Assembly: GCA_004322005.1 (NCBI GenBank)
Contig: SCRF01000106.1
Coordinates: 1 to 64,000, forward strand
Length of the DNA: 64,000 nt
Direction: 5' to 3'
DNA from: Rhodanobacter sp.
GTDB lineage: Bacteria > Pseudomonadota > Gammaproteobacteria > Xanthomonadales > Rhodanobacteraceae
Shown here one piece after another: positions 33,543 through 42,732 of this stretch. The stretch's first letter is position 1. Every line of letters begins with the position of its first letter. The notes under the pieces were generated by a model. That model saw nothing but the letters and a program-made list of their open reading frames with translations, did no database searches and was not told the DNA's origin. The position numbers were made by a program, and so were the translations under genes.

Positions 33543-34649
33543 ATGCAGGCCGCAGCACCCCGCAAAATCATCCACATCGACATGGATGCGTTCTACGCAT
33601 CGGTGGAGCAGCGCGACGACCCCGCGCTGCGCGGCAAGCCGGTGGCGGTGGCGTGGCGCGGCGCGCGTTCGGTGGTGTGCGCGGCCAGCTACGAGGCACG
33701 CGTGTTCGGCGTGCGTTCGGCGATGCCGGCCGTGCGCGCCGAACGGCTGTGTCCGCAACTGGTATTCGTGCCGCCGGATTTCACGCGCTACAAGGCGGTG
33801 TCGCGGCAGATCCGCGAGATCTTCGCGCGGCATACCGCATTGATCGAACCGCTGTCGCTGGACGAGGCCTACCTCGACGTCACCGAAATGCAGTCCGGGC
33901 TGCCTTCGGCCACCGCCACCGCCGAGGCGATCCGCGCGGCGATTCGCGCGGAGACCGCATTGACCGCATCGGCCGGCGTGGCGCCGAACAAGTTCCTGGC
34001 CAAGATCGCCTCGGACTGGCGCAAGCCCGATGGGCTGTTCGTGATCCGCCCGCGGCAGATCGAGGCGTTCCTGACGCCGCTGCCGGTCGGCCGCCTGCCC
34101 GGCGTGGGCAAGGTGATGGAAGCGAAACTGGCCGTGCTCGGCATCGCCAGCGTGGGCGAGCTGCGCGAACATGCGCTGGCCGATCTGGAACAGCGCTTCG
34201 GCCGCTGGGGCCGGCGCCTGCACGAGCTGGCGCACGGCATCGACGAACACCCCGTGCAGCCGGAACGGCCGACCCTGCAGATTTCCGCCGAGGATACCTT
34301 CGAGCACGATCTGCGGCTGGACGAACTCGAACCGCACATCCGCCGCCTTGCCGAAAAGACCTGGGCCGGTTATCAGCGCGAACTTGCCGCACAAGAGCGC
34401 GGCCGCGTCGCGCGCACCGTGGTGCTGAAGCTGAAGACGTCCGACTTCCACACGCTCACCCGCAGCCTGACTGCTGTCGCCCGGCCGATGTCAGCCCGCG
34501 AAGTGGCCGACATCGCCTGCGCCCTGCGCGAGCGCGTGGAGCGCGCCGACGACGATCGCTACCGGCTGGTCGGCGTGGGCCTGTCCGGCTTCGTCGAGCG
34601 CGACAGCTACCAGGCACAGAGCGATCTGTTCGATACCCCGCCAGAATGA
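33543..34649 (+). CDS. dinB: DNA polymerase IV
   Basis: Error-prone Y-family polymerase for lesion bypass. 368 residues with canonical IIHIDMDAFYASVEQRDDPALRGKPVAV, SLDEAYLDVTE (metal Asp and Glu, about 104-114), ASAGVAPNKFLAKIASDWRKPDGL and the thumb LPGVGKVMEAKLAVLGIASVGEL. A typical DinB of normal length, in contrast to the divergent paralogue at 27.4 kb. The C-terminal QSDLFDTPPE resembles a beta-clamp binding motif (QxDLF). Confidence 0.96.
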   Translation: MQAAAPRKIIHIDMDAFYASVEQRDDPALRGKPVAVAWRGARSVVCAASYEARVFGVRSAMPAVRAERLCPQLVFVPPDFTRYKAVSRQIREIFARHTALIEPLSLDEAYLDVTEMQSGLPSATATAEAIRAAIRAETALTASAGVAPNKFLAKIASDWRKPDGLFVIRPRQIEAFLTPLPVGRLPGVGKVMEAKLAVLGIASVGELREHALADLEQRFGRWGRRLHELAHGIDEHPVQPERPTLQISAEDTFEHDLRLDELEPHIRRLAEKTWAGYQRELAAQERGRVARTVVLKLKTSDFHTLTRSLTAVARPMSAREVADIACALRERVERADDDRYRLVGVGLSGFVERDSYQAQSDLFDTPPE

Positions 34650-34667
34650 TCGCATTGGATCGCATTG

Positions 34668-34738
34668 GTAGCAGCGCACCCTGGGCGCGAATGCTCGGAC
34701 ACACCCGAAAAGCATTCGCGCACAGGGTGCGCTCCTAC
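34668..34738. repeat. Paired palindromic repeat, one arm degenerate
   Basis: First arm reads GTAGCAGCGCACCCTGGGCG (two changes from the family consensus); second arm is intact and inverted. Lies after dinB. Confidence 0.88.
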
Positions 34739-34745
34739 GGCGGCG

Positions 34746-34964
34746 TCAGGCCCTGATCCCGCGCAGCAGCTCGCGCCATGATGGCTTCTTGCCGTACACC
34801 AGGATACCGGTGCGATAGATCCGCGCAGCCAGCCGCACGCCGGCCAGCGCGTTCGATACCAAACGCTGCAGCTTCGACATGGACTGCAGCGAACCGACAT
34901 TGCTGCCGTCGTAGGCCAGCTTGCCGCTGGCCAGGGTGGACTCAATAATCGGCCGGCGCGCGCG
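34746..34964 (-). pseudogene. Orphan C-terminal coding fragment
   Basis: 73 codons open from directly after the stop of the glycine-zipper gene, in the same frame, to a TGA at 34746. Its translation (..PIIESTLASGKLAYDGSN.. then LQRLVSNALAGVRLAARIYR.. and KKPSWRELLRGIRA) has the composition of a real protein tail, not of antisense noise. There is no start codon with a ribosome-binding site apart from an internal ATG (MSKLQRL). I read it as the 3' remnant of a deleted gene, family unrecognised; a very short real gene is the alternative. Confidence 0.4.
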
Positions 34965-35306
34965 TCAGTCGTAGACGTCGTGACAGCGGCGCTCGGTGGT
35001 GTAATAGGTCTTCTTGTCCTGCTGGTGTTTCTCGACGCGGTTGCCCACATAACCGCCAGCCACCGCGCCACCCACCGTGGCCAGCGTCTTGCCCTTGCCG
35101 CCGCCTACCTGATGGCCCAGCAGACCACCCGCCACGGCACCGATGCCGGTACCGATCAGGCGGTGGTGGTCCCTCGCCCCGCTATGCCGGACCCGCACGT
35201 TTTCGCAGACCACGCGGTGGTGGCGGCCCCGCGCTTCGACGCGCGTCGCCGTGAGCGTGGGCAGCGCCAGCGCCAACGCGGCAACCAGGATGAACGACTT
35301 GTGCAT
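34965..35306 (-). CDS. Glycine-zipper 2TM domain protein
   Basis: 113 residues with signal peptide (MHKSFILVAALALALPTLTATRVEA) and a glycine-zipper segment LIGTGIGAVAGGLLGHQVGGGKGKTLATVGGAVAGGYVGNRVE (about 55-95), typical of outer-membrane-associated SlyB/Rickettsia 17-kDa-like proteins, but without a lipobox Cys. Two Cys residues flank the domain. Start at 35306 has a GGAGAAA box. Function in envelope integrity is inferred from the domain. Confidence 0.87.
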   Translation of the reverse strand: MHKSFILVAALALALPTLTATRVEARGRHHRVVCENVRVRHSGARDHHRLIGTGIGAVAGGLLGHQVGGGKGKTLATVGGAVAGGYVGNRVEKHQQDKKTYYTTERRCHDVYD

Positions 35307-35395
35307 GGCAATTTCTCCATTGCGGTGGATGACATACATAATCTGTGCGACGTGATGGAGCAGTCAATCCGCGCCAGCGCCAAAGTGGAGTGAGC

Positions 35396-35758
35396 ATGAT
35401 CGCAACACCGCCAACTGCCAGCCCGCAGCCGCTGTCGCCCGAAGCGAACGGCACCTGGTGCCTGTACCTGATCGAATGCCGCAACGGCAGCTATTACGCC
35501 GGTATCACCAACCGCCTCGACGCCCGCTATGCCGCCCACATCGCCGGCCGCGGCGCCCGCTACACCCGCGCCAACCCGCCGCTGCGGCTGCTGGGTTCCC
35601 GCCCCTATCCGGATCGCGCCAGCGCCTCGCGCGCGGAATGGGCGATCAGGCAATTGCCGCGCGAGAAGAAACTGGCTTTCCTGCAAGCGGATCCGTGTGC
35701 ACGGGTATCGCATGCCATCGTGGACAAGACACCAGCTTGCCCCGACGAGCTTCCATGA
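35396..35758 (+). CDS. GIY-YIG nuclease superfamily protein
   Basis: 120 residues with one GIY-YIG domain: [47 protein letters not shown] (about 20-65) retains the YL..YYAGIT core, Arg in RLDARYAAH and a downstream Glu in [18 protein letters not shown]. The small UPF0213/YhbQ type, possible structure-specific nuclease, true substrate unknown. GGAG box before the ATG at 35396. Confidence 0.88.
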   Translation: MIATPPTASPQPLSPEANGTWCLYLIECRNGSYYAGITNRLDARYAAHIAGRGARYTRANPPLRLLGSRPYPDRASASRAEWAIRQLPREKKLAFLQADPCARVSHAIVDKTPACPDELP

Positions 35759-35839
35759 TCGTCGGATCGGGTTGCCGGCGATGCCCCACACCCAACATCG
35801 TGCCATGCTTGCGTCCCCCGGCACCCGGCGCACGCCGCA

Positions 35840-37621
35840 TCAGTAGCCGATCACTTCGCCGTCCTTGCGCATTTCGGTGGCGCCCCAGTACACGCGCTGT
35901 TTCGGGTCCCACATGATCGCCTCGTAGCCGCCGAAGTTGCCGGTGCCCGGCACGATCTTGTAGCCGCGCCTGGCCAGTTCGGCTTTCACGGCGGGGTCGA
36001 AGCCCGACTCCATTTCTACCGTGCCGATACCCTGCGAGGCTTCGCCGGTGGGTTCGGCGTTGCCGTAGTGCCGCCAGCGCGCGGCATCGCCGGCCTCCTG
36101 CACGTTCATGCCGTAGTCGATCAGGTTGACCAGCACCTGCACGTGGCCCTGCGGCTGCATGTCGCCGCCCATCACGCCGAACGCCATGAATGGCTGGCCG
36201 TCCTTCATCACGAATGCGGGGATGATGGTGTGGAACGGGCGCTTGCCGGGCGCGTAGACATTGGCGTCCTTCGGGTTCAGCGAATACAGCTCGCCGCGAT
36301 CCTGGAACATGAAACCCAGCCCGTCGGCGACCAGCCCCGAGCCCATGCCGCGGTAATTGGACTGGATCATCGACACCATCATGCCGTCCTTGTCGGCGGT
36401 CTCGAAATCGGTGGTGTCGCCCTGGAACAGGCGCGGATCGCCGGGACCGATGTGCGGATTGGCGTGGTCGAGATGGATCAGCTTGCGGCGCTGGTCGGCG
36501 TACTGCTGCGACAGCAGGCCCTTCATCGGCACATCCACGAAGCGCGGATCGGCGTAGAACTTGGCCAGATCCTCGTACGCCAGCCGCTTGGCTTCGATCT
36601 CCGCGGTCAGCGCATCGGCGCTGCCGGCGCCCATTTTCTTCAGATCGAAACCCTTCAGGATGTTGAGCATCTCCAGCGCGGCGAAGCCCTGCCCGTTCGG
36701 CGGCAGTTCGTAAACGTCGTAGCCGTGATAGTCGACCGACTGCGGCGTCACCCATTCGCCGTGGAAACCGGCGAAGTCGGCATAGCGCAAATCGCCGCCG
36801 ATGCGCCTGAAATACGCATCGATGGTGTGCGCGATCGCGCCCTTGTAGAACGCATCGCGTCCGCCCTGCGCGATCGTCGTCAGCGTGTGCGCAAGATCGG
36901 GATTGCGGAACACCTCGCCCTCGGCCGGGGTATGCCCGTCGATCAGGTAAGTGTGGCGCGCGTTCGCGCTTTCCTCGATCAGCTTCTTGTATCGGTCGAA
37001 CGCCTTGAAGTTGCCCTTCCAGTATTGCGCGACCAGTTGCGTGACCGGGAAGCCGCCTTGCGCCAGCGCGATCGCCGGCGCGAGATCTTCGCCGATCGGC
37101 AGCTTGCCGAATTTCCCATGCAGGGCGAACCAGGTGTCCACCGTCCCCGGCACGGTGACCGGCAGCGAGCCCAGCGGCGGGATGTGCGCCTTGTACGGCA
37201 GCCCGGCCTTCGCGTAGGCGGCCTTGACCTCGGCTTGCATCTTCGCCAGATCGCGGCCCCTGGCCGACGGGCCGGAACCGTTGTAGCCGTAGAGCTTGTG
37301 CGTCTTGGGATCCCACACGATCGCGAACGCGTCGCCGCCGATGCCGTTCAACACCGGCTGGGTCAGCCCGAGCACCGCGTTGGCGGCGATCGCGGCATCC
37401 ACCGCGCTGCCGCCCTTCTTGAGTATCTCGACCGCGGCCAGCGAGGCCAGCGGCTGCTCGGTCGCGGCCATGCCGTGCTGCGCCAGCACCGGCGAGCGCG
37501 AGGCCCACGGCTGGCCGGAATAGCGATCGCCCCGACCGACGTCGACGTGGACGTTCGCCGCAGCCGCCAGCCCTGCCAACAAGGCCATGGCGGCGCCGAT
37601 CCCGATCTGCGAAAAACTCAT
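35840..37621 (-). CDS. ggt: Gamma-glutamyltransferase
   Basis: Periplasmic glutathione hydrolase/transpeptidase, synthesised as a proenzyme that self-cleaves. 593 residues: signal peptide (MSFSQIGIGAAMALLAGLAAAA), large-subunit motifs AAVEILKKGGSAVDAAIAANAVLGLTQPVLNGIGGDAF, and the processing Thr in QGDTTDFETADKDGMMVS (near residue 400). The oxyanion and substrate motif is NYRGMGSGLV and there is a conserved FGVMGGDMQPQGHVQVL. It follows lpdA by 66 bases as the last gene of the aceF-mscS-lpdA-ggt run. Confidence 0.94.
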   Translation of the reverse strand: MSFSQIGIGAAMALLAGLAAAANVHVDVGRGDRYSGQPWASRSPVLAQHGMAATEQPLASLAAVEILKKGGSAVDAAIAANAVLGLTQPVLNGIGGDAFAIVWDPKTHKLYGYNGSGPSARGRDLAKMQAEVKAAYAKAGLPYKAHIPPLGSLPVTVPGTVDTWFALHGKFGKLPIGEDLAPAIALAQGGFPVTQLVAQYWKGNFKAFDRYKKLIEESANARHTYLIDGHTPAEGEVFRNPDLAHTLTTIAQGGRDAFYKGAIAHTIDAYFRRIGGDLRYADFAGFHGEWVTPQSVDYHGYDVYELPPNGQGFAALEMLNILKGFDLKKMGAGSADALTAEIEAKRLAYEDLAKFYADPRFVDVPMKGLLSQQYADQRRKLIHLDHANPHIGPGDPRLFQGDTTDFETADKDGMMVSMIQSNYRGMGSGLVADGLGFMFQDRGELYSLNPKDANVYAPGKRPFHTIIPAFVMKDGQPFMAFGVMGGDMQPQGHVQVLVNLIDYGMNVQEAGDAARWRHYGNAEPTGEASQGIGTVEMESGFDPAVKAELARRGYKIVPGTGNFGGYEAIMWDPKQRVYWGATEMRKDGEVIGY

Positions 37622-37687
37622 CGCGTTTCCTCCGGCGGAAGTTTCGGGGCGCGGCCCGAACGCTTCATTTCACCCACCCGGCGCAGC

Positions 37688-39556
37688 TTACTTCTTCTTC
37701 GGCAAGTACAGATCGGTGATCGTGCCTTCGTACACCTCTGCCGCCATGCCGACCGATTCGCTCAGCGTGGGATGCGGGTGGATGGTGAGGCCAATGTCGG
37801 CCGCTTCCGAGCCCATCTCGATCGCCAGCGCGATTTCGGAGATCAGTTCGCCGGCGTGCACGCCCACGATACCGCCGCCGACCACGCGGTGGGTGGCCTC
37901 GTCGAACAACAGTTTGGTGAAGCCTTCGGTGCGGTCGATGCCGATCGCGCGACCGCTGGCCGCCCACGGAAACTTGCCGACACCGACCTTCAGGCCCTTT
38001 TCCTTCGCCTCGCGCTCGGTCACGCCGACCCAGGCGATTTCCGGATCGGTGTAGGCGACCGACGGGATCACCCGCGCGTCGAAGTAGCTCTTCATGCCCG
38101 ACACCACTTCCGCCGCGACACGCGCCTCGTGCGTGGCCTTGTGCGCCAGCATCGGCTGGCCGACCAGGTCGCCGATGGCGAAGATGTGCGGCACATTGGT
38201 GCGCAGCTGGCTGTCGACGCTGATGAAGCCGCGCTCGCTCACCGCCACGCCGGCCTTGTCGGCGCCGATGCCGCCGCCGTTGGGCGAACGGCCCACCGAC
38301 ACCAGCACGCGGTCGAACACGGTGTCCGCCGGGACGTTGTCGCCCTCGTAGCTGACCTCGATGCCCTGCTTGGTGGCCTTGGCCGCCGTGACCCTGGTCT
38401 TGAGGTGGACGCCCTTGAGCTTCCTGCCCAGGCGCTGCGCCAGCGGCTTGATCAGGTCGGCGTCGGCGCCGGGAATGATCTGGTCCATGAACTCGACCAC
38501 GGTCACCTCGCTGCCCAGCGCCGAGTACACGGTGGCCATCTCCAGGCCGATGATGCCGCCGCCGACCACCAGCAGCTTCGCCGGCACGTCCGGCAGCTCC
38601 AGCGCACGGGTGGAGTCGAGCACGCGCTCGTCGTCCCACGGGAACAGGGGGAGCTTCACCGACCGCGAGCCGGCCGCGATGATCGCGTTTTCAAAGCGGA
38701 TCAGCTTGGTGCCTTCGGCCGTCTGGACTTCCATTTCATGCGGCGACACGAACGTGCCCGTGCCCTCGACCGTGCGCACCTTGCGCTGCCTGGCCATGCC
38801 GGCGAGCCCGCCGGTGAGCTTGCCGACCACCGTGGACTTGAAGTCGCGCAACTTGTCGATATCGATGCTCGGCGCGCCGAAGCTGACGCCGTGTGCGGCC
38901 ATCGCCGCCGCCTCGTCGATCACCGCGGCGGCATGCAGCAGCGCCTTGGACGGGATGCAGCCCACGTTGAGGCAAACGCCGCCCAGCGTGGTGTAGCGCT
39001 CCACCAGCACCGTGTCGACGCCCAGATCGGCGGCCCGGAACGCCGCCGTATAGCCGCCCGGGCCGGAGCCGAGCACGACCAGCTGGCATTCAAGATCCGC
39101 GCTTCTATTGGACGATGCCGCCGCTTGCGGCACCACTGCCTCCTCTCCCCTCTGGGGAGAGGATTGAGGTGAGGGGCGGGCGCTCGCCGGAGCATTGCCA
39201 GCCCCCTCATCCCGACCCTCTCCCCGCGGGGAAGAGGGCGGCGGTGCGGCGGCTCGGGCGCCCTCTCCCCTGCCCTCTCCCGTGCCGGGAGAGGGGGACG
39301 CGGTGTCGGCTGCGCCGACGGTTTCTATTAGGGCGATCACCGTGCCTTCGGAGACTTTGTCGCCGAGCTTGACCTTCAGCTCCCTGATCGTGCCGGCAGC
39401 GTCGCTGGGAATCTCCATGGTCGCCTTGTCCGACTCCAGGGTGATCAGGCTCTGGTCCTTGGCGACGGCGTCGCCGACGTTCACCAGCACCTCGATCACC
39501 GGCACGTTTTCGTGTCCGCCGATGTCGGGAACCTTGATCTCGAGGGTGTTGGCCAT
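37688..39556 (-). CDS. lpdA: Dihydrolipoyl dehydrogenase with N-terminal lipoyl domain
   Basis: E3 of the pyruvate dehydrogenase complex; reoxidises lipoamide with NAD+. 622 residues. Lipoyl domain 1-80 (lipoyl Lys in ESDKATMEI), a linker at about 84-150, FAD motif VVLGSGPGGYTAAFRAADLG (about 156), redox disulfide GGVCLNVGCIPSK (about 189), NAD motif LLVVGGGIIGLEMA and His-Glu pair HPHPTLSES (about 595). The linker is built from palindromic-repeat sequence (for example [20 protein letters not shown]). Linker length is well above that of Neisseria-type lipoyl-E3 proteins. Confidence 0.95.
   Translation of the reverse strand: MANTLEIKVPDIGGHENVPVIEVLVNVGDAVAKDQSLITLESDKATMEIPSDAAGTIRELKVKLGDKVSEGTVIALIETVGAADTASPSPGTGEGRGEGARAAAPPPSSPRGEGRDEGAGNAPASARPSPQSSPQRGEEAVVPQAAASSNRSADLECQLVVLGSGPGGYTAAFRAADLGVDTVLVERYTTLGGVCLNVGCIPSKALLHAAAVIDEAAAMAAHGVSFGAPSIDIDKLRDFKSTVVGKLTGGLAGMARQRKVRTVEGTGTFVSPHEMEVQTAEGTKLIRFENAIIAAGSRSVKLPLFPWDDERVLDSTRALELPDVPAKLLVVGGGIIGLEMATVYSALGSEVTVVEFMDQIIPGADADLIKPLAQRLGRKLKGVHLKTRVTAAKATKQGIEVSYEGDNVPADTVFDRVLVSVGRSPNGGGIGADKAGVAVSERGFISVDSQLRTNVPHIFAIGDLVGQPMLAHKATHEARVAAEVVSGMKSYFDARVIPSVAYTDPEIAWVGVTEREAKEKGLKVGVGKFPWAASGRAIGIDRTEGFTKLLFDEATHRVVGGGIVGVHAGELISEIALAIEMGSEAADIGLTIHPHPTLSESVGMAAEVYEGTITDLYLPKKK
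39140..39300. repeat. In-frame palindromic repeats inside lpdA linker
   Basis: Three palindromes of the CCCTCTCCC..GGGAGAGGG type (39142-39162, 39216-39238, 39273-39297) lie end to end in the region encoding the lipoyl-to-E3 linker. The last two are related to the copies in aceF. Confidence 0.88.
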
Positions 39557-39583
39557 GTCTAGCTTCCTTCGTGTTGCCGGTCG

Positions 39584-40663
39584 TCAGCGAGTGACACCCG
39601 GGTCTTTGGCGGGGGATGGTGTACCGGATCGGCTGGCCGACACTTCGGCAATGTCGCGTTCGACATCGCGTACCGCGTCGTTGCCGCCCGGCGCTGATGT
39701 CTCGACCACAGCGGCTTGGCCGTCGTCCCGCGCGGGGCGAACCCAGCTCCTGACGTGCAGGTCGCGCTGCGGGAACGGAATCTCGATGTCGTATTTCTCC
39801 AGCGCGGTGTGCAACGCCCAGTTGTAGGCGGCGGTCACCGCGCCGACCCGCCGGGTGGCATCGGCGTTGAGCCAGACCACCAGCTGGAAATCGAGCGAGG
39901 AATCGCCGAAGCCGGCCAGCCACACCTGCGGCGCACGCGGGCCGTCCAGGCTGAGGGTGAACGGCACGTTCGCCGCCGCCTCCAGCGCGGCCTTCTTCAC
40001 CAGCTCCTTGTCGGTCCCGTAGGCGACGCCGAACGGAATCTTCTGCCGCCGCGCCACCTCACGCAGGGTCCAGTTGACGACCCGCCCGGTCACGAATTCC
40101 GAATTCGGCACCAGGATGTCGATGTCGTCATTGGTGCTGATCAGGGTGGCGCGGATGCCGATCTCGCGGACGTGCCCGTGCACGCCGGAAGCCAGTTCGA
40201 CGAAGTCGCCGACCTTGAGGCTGCGGTCGAACAGCAGGATCAGGCCGGACACGAAATTGTTGAAGATCGCCTGCAGGCCGAAGCCCAGACCCACGCCCAG
40301 CGCACCCGCGAACAGGGTCATCCTGGCCATCGGGATGCCGGCCACGCTCAGCGCCCACAGCACACCGATGCCCAGCAGCAGATAGTGCAGCAGGCGCTCG
40401 ACGGTATAGAGCGTCGACGGGTTGACGTGGTCGTTGCGCTGCGCGTAGCGATGGAACAAGCGCTTGAACATCGCGGCAACGAACAGGAACACCGCAAACA
40501 GCAGCACCGCGCCCAGCACCGAGCCGATCGTCACGTTGACGCCGCCAAACTTGAAACCCAGATCCAGCCAGTCGCCGATCTGCTCGACGCCCTGCTTCAC
40601 CGCAGCCGGCGAGGAAGGCGGCAGCGCCAGGCCGAGGCCAGCGGACGATGAGGCGACCGGCAC
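39584..40663 (-). CDS. MscS-family mechanosensitive channel
   Basis: 359 residues with three to four N-terminal membrane segments and the pore-lining helix ALGVGLGFGLQAIFNNFVSGLILLFDRSLKVGDFVEL (about 143-180), followed by the MscS beta domain with PNSEFVTGRVVNWT and a C-terminal tail. GTG start at 40663. Inserted between aceF (12-base gap) and lpdA (27-base gap) with the same orientation, so co-expressed with PDH genes; no functional link is known to me. Confidence 0.93.
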   Translation of the reverse strand: MPVASSSAGLGLALPPSSPAAVKQGVEQIGDWLDLGFKFGGVNVTIGSVLGAVLLFAVFLFVAAMFKRLFHRYAQRNDHVNPSTLYTVERLLHYLLLGIGVLWALSVAGIPMARMTLFAGALGVGLGFGLQAIFNNFVSGLILLFDRSLKVGDFVELASGVHGHVREIGIRATLISTNDDIDILVPNSEFVTGRVVNWTLREVARRQKIPFGVAYGTDKELVKKAALEAAANVPFTLSLDGPRAPQVWLAGFGDSSLDFQLVVWLNADATRRVGAVTAAYNWALHTALEKYDIEIPFPQRDLHVRSWVRPARDDGQAAVVETSAPGGNDAVRDVERDIAEVSASRSGTPSPAKDPGVTR

Positions 40664-40675
40664 CCGAGCGCCCCG

Positions 40676-42505
40676 TTACAGCAGCAGACGACGGATGTCG
40701 CCGAGCTGACTGGCGAGAAAGGCGGCGAAGCGCGCGGCGAGCGCACCGTCGATCACGCGATGGTCGTACGACAGCGACAGCGGCAGCAACAGCCGCGGGG
40801 CGAATTCCCTGCCGTTCCACACCGGCTTGATCGCCGCCTTGGAGACGCCGAGGATGGCGACTTCCGGTGCATTGACGATCGGCGTGAACGCGGTGCCGCC
40901 GATGCCGCCCAGCGAGCTGATCGAGAAGCAGCCGCCGGACATCTCGGCCGGACCGAGCTTCTTGTCGCGCGCCTTTTTGGAGATCTCGCCCATCTCGCGG
41001 GCAAGGTCGAGCAGGCCTTTCCTGTCGCAGTCGCGCAGCACCGGCACCACCAGGCCGTCGGGCGTATCCACCGCGATGCCGATGTGGAAGTACTTTTTCA
41101 GGATCAGCTTCTCGCCCGATTCGTCGAGCGAGGCGTTGAACTGCGGGAAGGCTTTGAGCGCCGCCACCACCGCCTTGATCTGGAACACCAGTGGGCTGAT
41201 CTTCAGCTCCTTGTTTTCCTCGCCGAGCTTCTTGCGGAACGCCTCCATCTCGGTGATGTCGGCGTCCTCGTGCTGGGTGACGTGCGGGATCATCGCCCAG
41301 TTGCGCGCGAGGTTGGCGCCGGAAATCTTCTGGATGCGCGAGAGCGGCTTTTCCTCGATCGGGCCGAACTTGGCGAAATCGACTTTCGGCCACGGCAGCA
41401 GGTTGAGTCCGGTTCCGGCCGCCATCGGCGCACCCTGCACCGGGCGCGCGCCCGAAGCCAGCGCATGCTTCACGTACGCACTCACGTCCTCGCGCTGGAT
41501 GCGGCCGCCGCGGCCGCTGCCCTTGACCTGACCGATGTCCACGCCCAGCTCGCGGGCGAACGCGCGGATCGCCGGGCTGGCGTAGGGCGCGTCGCCGGGC
41601 ATCACGACGCGCGCGTCCAGCGGCGGGCGCGGCAGTACCGGCACGTCGCCCTCGGGCGCATGGCCCGGCTGCACGCTGCGGCCGCCGATCGGGGCGGGCT
41701 TGTCCTGGGCGGGAACTGGTGCGTCCTCACCCCTGCGTTCTTCCGCAGCGGGAGAAGGGGGCTGCGCGGCGGCTCGGGCGCCCTCACCCCTGCCCTCTCC
41801 CGGGACGGGAGAGGGGGACTGCGCGGCGGCTCGGGCTCCCTCACCCCTGCCCTCTCCCGGGGCGGGAGAGGGGGACGCGGGGTCGGCTGCGCCGACGGTT
41901 TCCATTATGGCGATCACGCTGCCTTCGGACAGCTCGTCGCCCAGCTTGACCTTCAGTTCCCGCACCACGCCGCCGAAGGCGGCCGGCACTTCCATCGTGG
42001 CCTTGTCCGACTCCAGCGTGATCAGGCCCTGATCCTTGACGACGGTATCGCCGACCTTCACCAGCACCTCGATCACCGGCACGTCGCTGCTGCCGATATC
42101 GGGTACCACGGCTTCGCGCAAGGCGGGCGTGCCGCTGGCCGCGCGGGCCGGCTCGGATTTGGCCGGCTCGGATTTAGGCTGGGCGGCGGGAGACTTCGCG
42201 GCGGTTCGGGCTCCCTCACCCCTGCCCTCTCCCGGCACGGGAGAGGGGGACGCGGAGTCGGCTGTGCCGACGGCTTCCATTATGGCGATGACCGTGCCCT
42301 CGGATACCTCGTCGCCGACCTTCAGCTTCACTTCCTTCACCGTGCCGGCGAACGGCGCGGGGACTTCCATGGTGGCCTTGTCCGACTCCAGCGTGATCAG
42401 GCTCTGTTCCTTCTCGACCCGGTCGCCGGCTTTGATCATCACCTCGATCACCGGCACTTTGTCGCTGCCGATGTCGGGGACGCGTGCTTCTTTCAGGTCG
42501 GCCAT
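40676..42505 (-). CDS. aceF: Dihydrolipoyllysine acetyltransferase (PDH E2)
   Basis: Core of the pyruvate dehydrogenase complex. 609 residues: two lipoyl domains (Lys in [10 protein letters not shown] at about 43 and 168), two repeat-rich linkers, a peripheral-subunit-binding domain ([20 protein letters not shown], about 307-341), and the catalytic domain ending with [14 protein letters not shown] (active His/Asp about 580-584). The start at 42505 gives the normal [13 protein letters not shown]. Linkers contain in-frame copies of an interspersed palindrome encoding GEGRGEGAR motifs. First gene of aceF-mscS-lpdA-ggt; aceE lies 15 kb away. Confidence 0.96.
   Translation of the reverse strand: MADLKEARVPDIGSDKVPVIEVMIKAGDRVEKEQSLITLESDKATMEVPAPFAGTVKEVKLKVGDEVSEGTVIAIMEAVGTADSASPSPVPGEGRGEGARTAAKSPAAQPKSEPAKSEPARAASGTPALREAVVPDIGSSDVPVIEVLVKVGDTVVKDQGLITLESDKATMEVPAAFGGVVRELKVKLGDELSEGSVIAIMETVGAADPASPSPAPGEGRGEGARAAAQSPSPVPGEGRGEGARAAAQPPSPAAEERRGEDAPVPAQDKPAPIGGRSVQPGHAPEGDVPVLPRPPLDARVVMPGDAPYASPAIRAFARELGVDIGQVKGSGRGGRIQREDVSAYVKHALASGARPVQGAPMAAGTGLNLLPWPKVDFAKFGPIEEKPLSRIQKISGANLARNWAMIPHVTQHEDADITEMEAFRKKLGEENKELKISPLVFQIKAVVAALKAFPQFNASLDESGEKLILKKYFHIGIAVDTPDGLVVPVLRDCDRKGLLDLAREMGEISKKARDKKLGPAEMSGGCFSISSLGGIGGTAFTPIVNAPEVAILGVSKAAIKPVWNGREFAPRLLLPLSLSYDHRVIDGALAARFAAFLASQLGDIRRLLL
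41730..41880. repeat. In-frame palindromic repeats in the second aceF linker
   Basis: Palindromes at about 41739-41757, 41793-41815 and 41850-41872. The last two belong to tandem units with a 57-base period (19 codons), so reading frame is kept. Encoded peptide motif [19 protein letters not shown]. Confidence 0.9.
42205..42262. repeat. In-frame palindromic repeat in the first aceF linker
   Basis: One unit (palindrome 42225-42247) of the same family as the copies at 41.8 kb, between lipoyl domains 1 and 2, encoding [19 protein letters not shown]. Confidence 0.9.
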
Positions 42506-42732
42506 GGGTACTCCAGCGGATGGCGGCAGCGAACCGCTCGGGGATGGCGGTCGCGGACAAGGCTTCAATCATAACGAAGGCCTGACCGCTTCGTCTCCCA
42601 TGCCGTGCAGTATTTTGTCCGCATCGCTTACCATGCGCGTGCGTATGCGTGACCTTGAGCTCACGCGCGGCGCGGGCCCATGCCCTACTCTGACGCTGTC
42701 CAACGCCGCATGGGCGGCACCGGAAGAACGCC

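Noticed and set aside
36068-39172. 1034-codon plus-strand frame across ggt and lpdA
   Set aside because: Covers two real minus-strand genes and their spacer; composition is typical of antisense noise.
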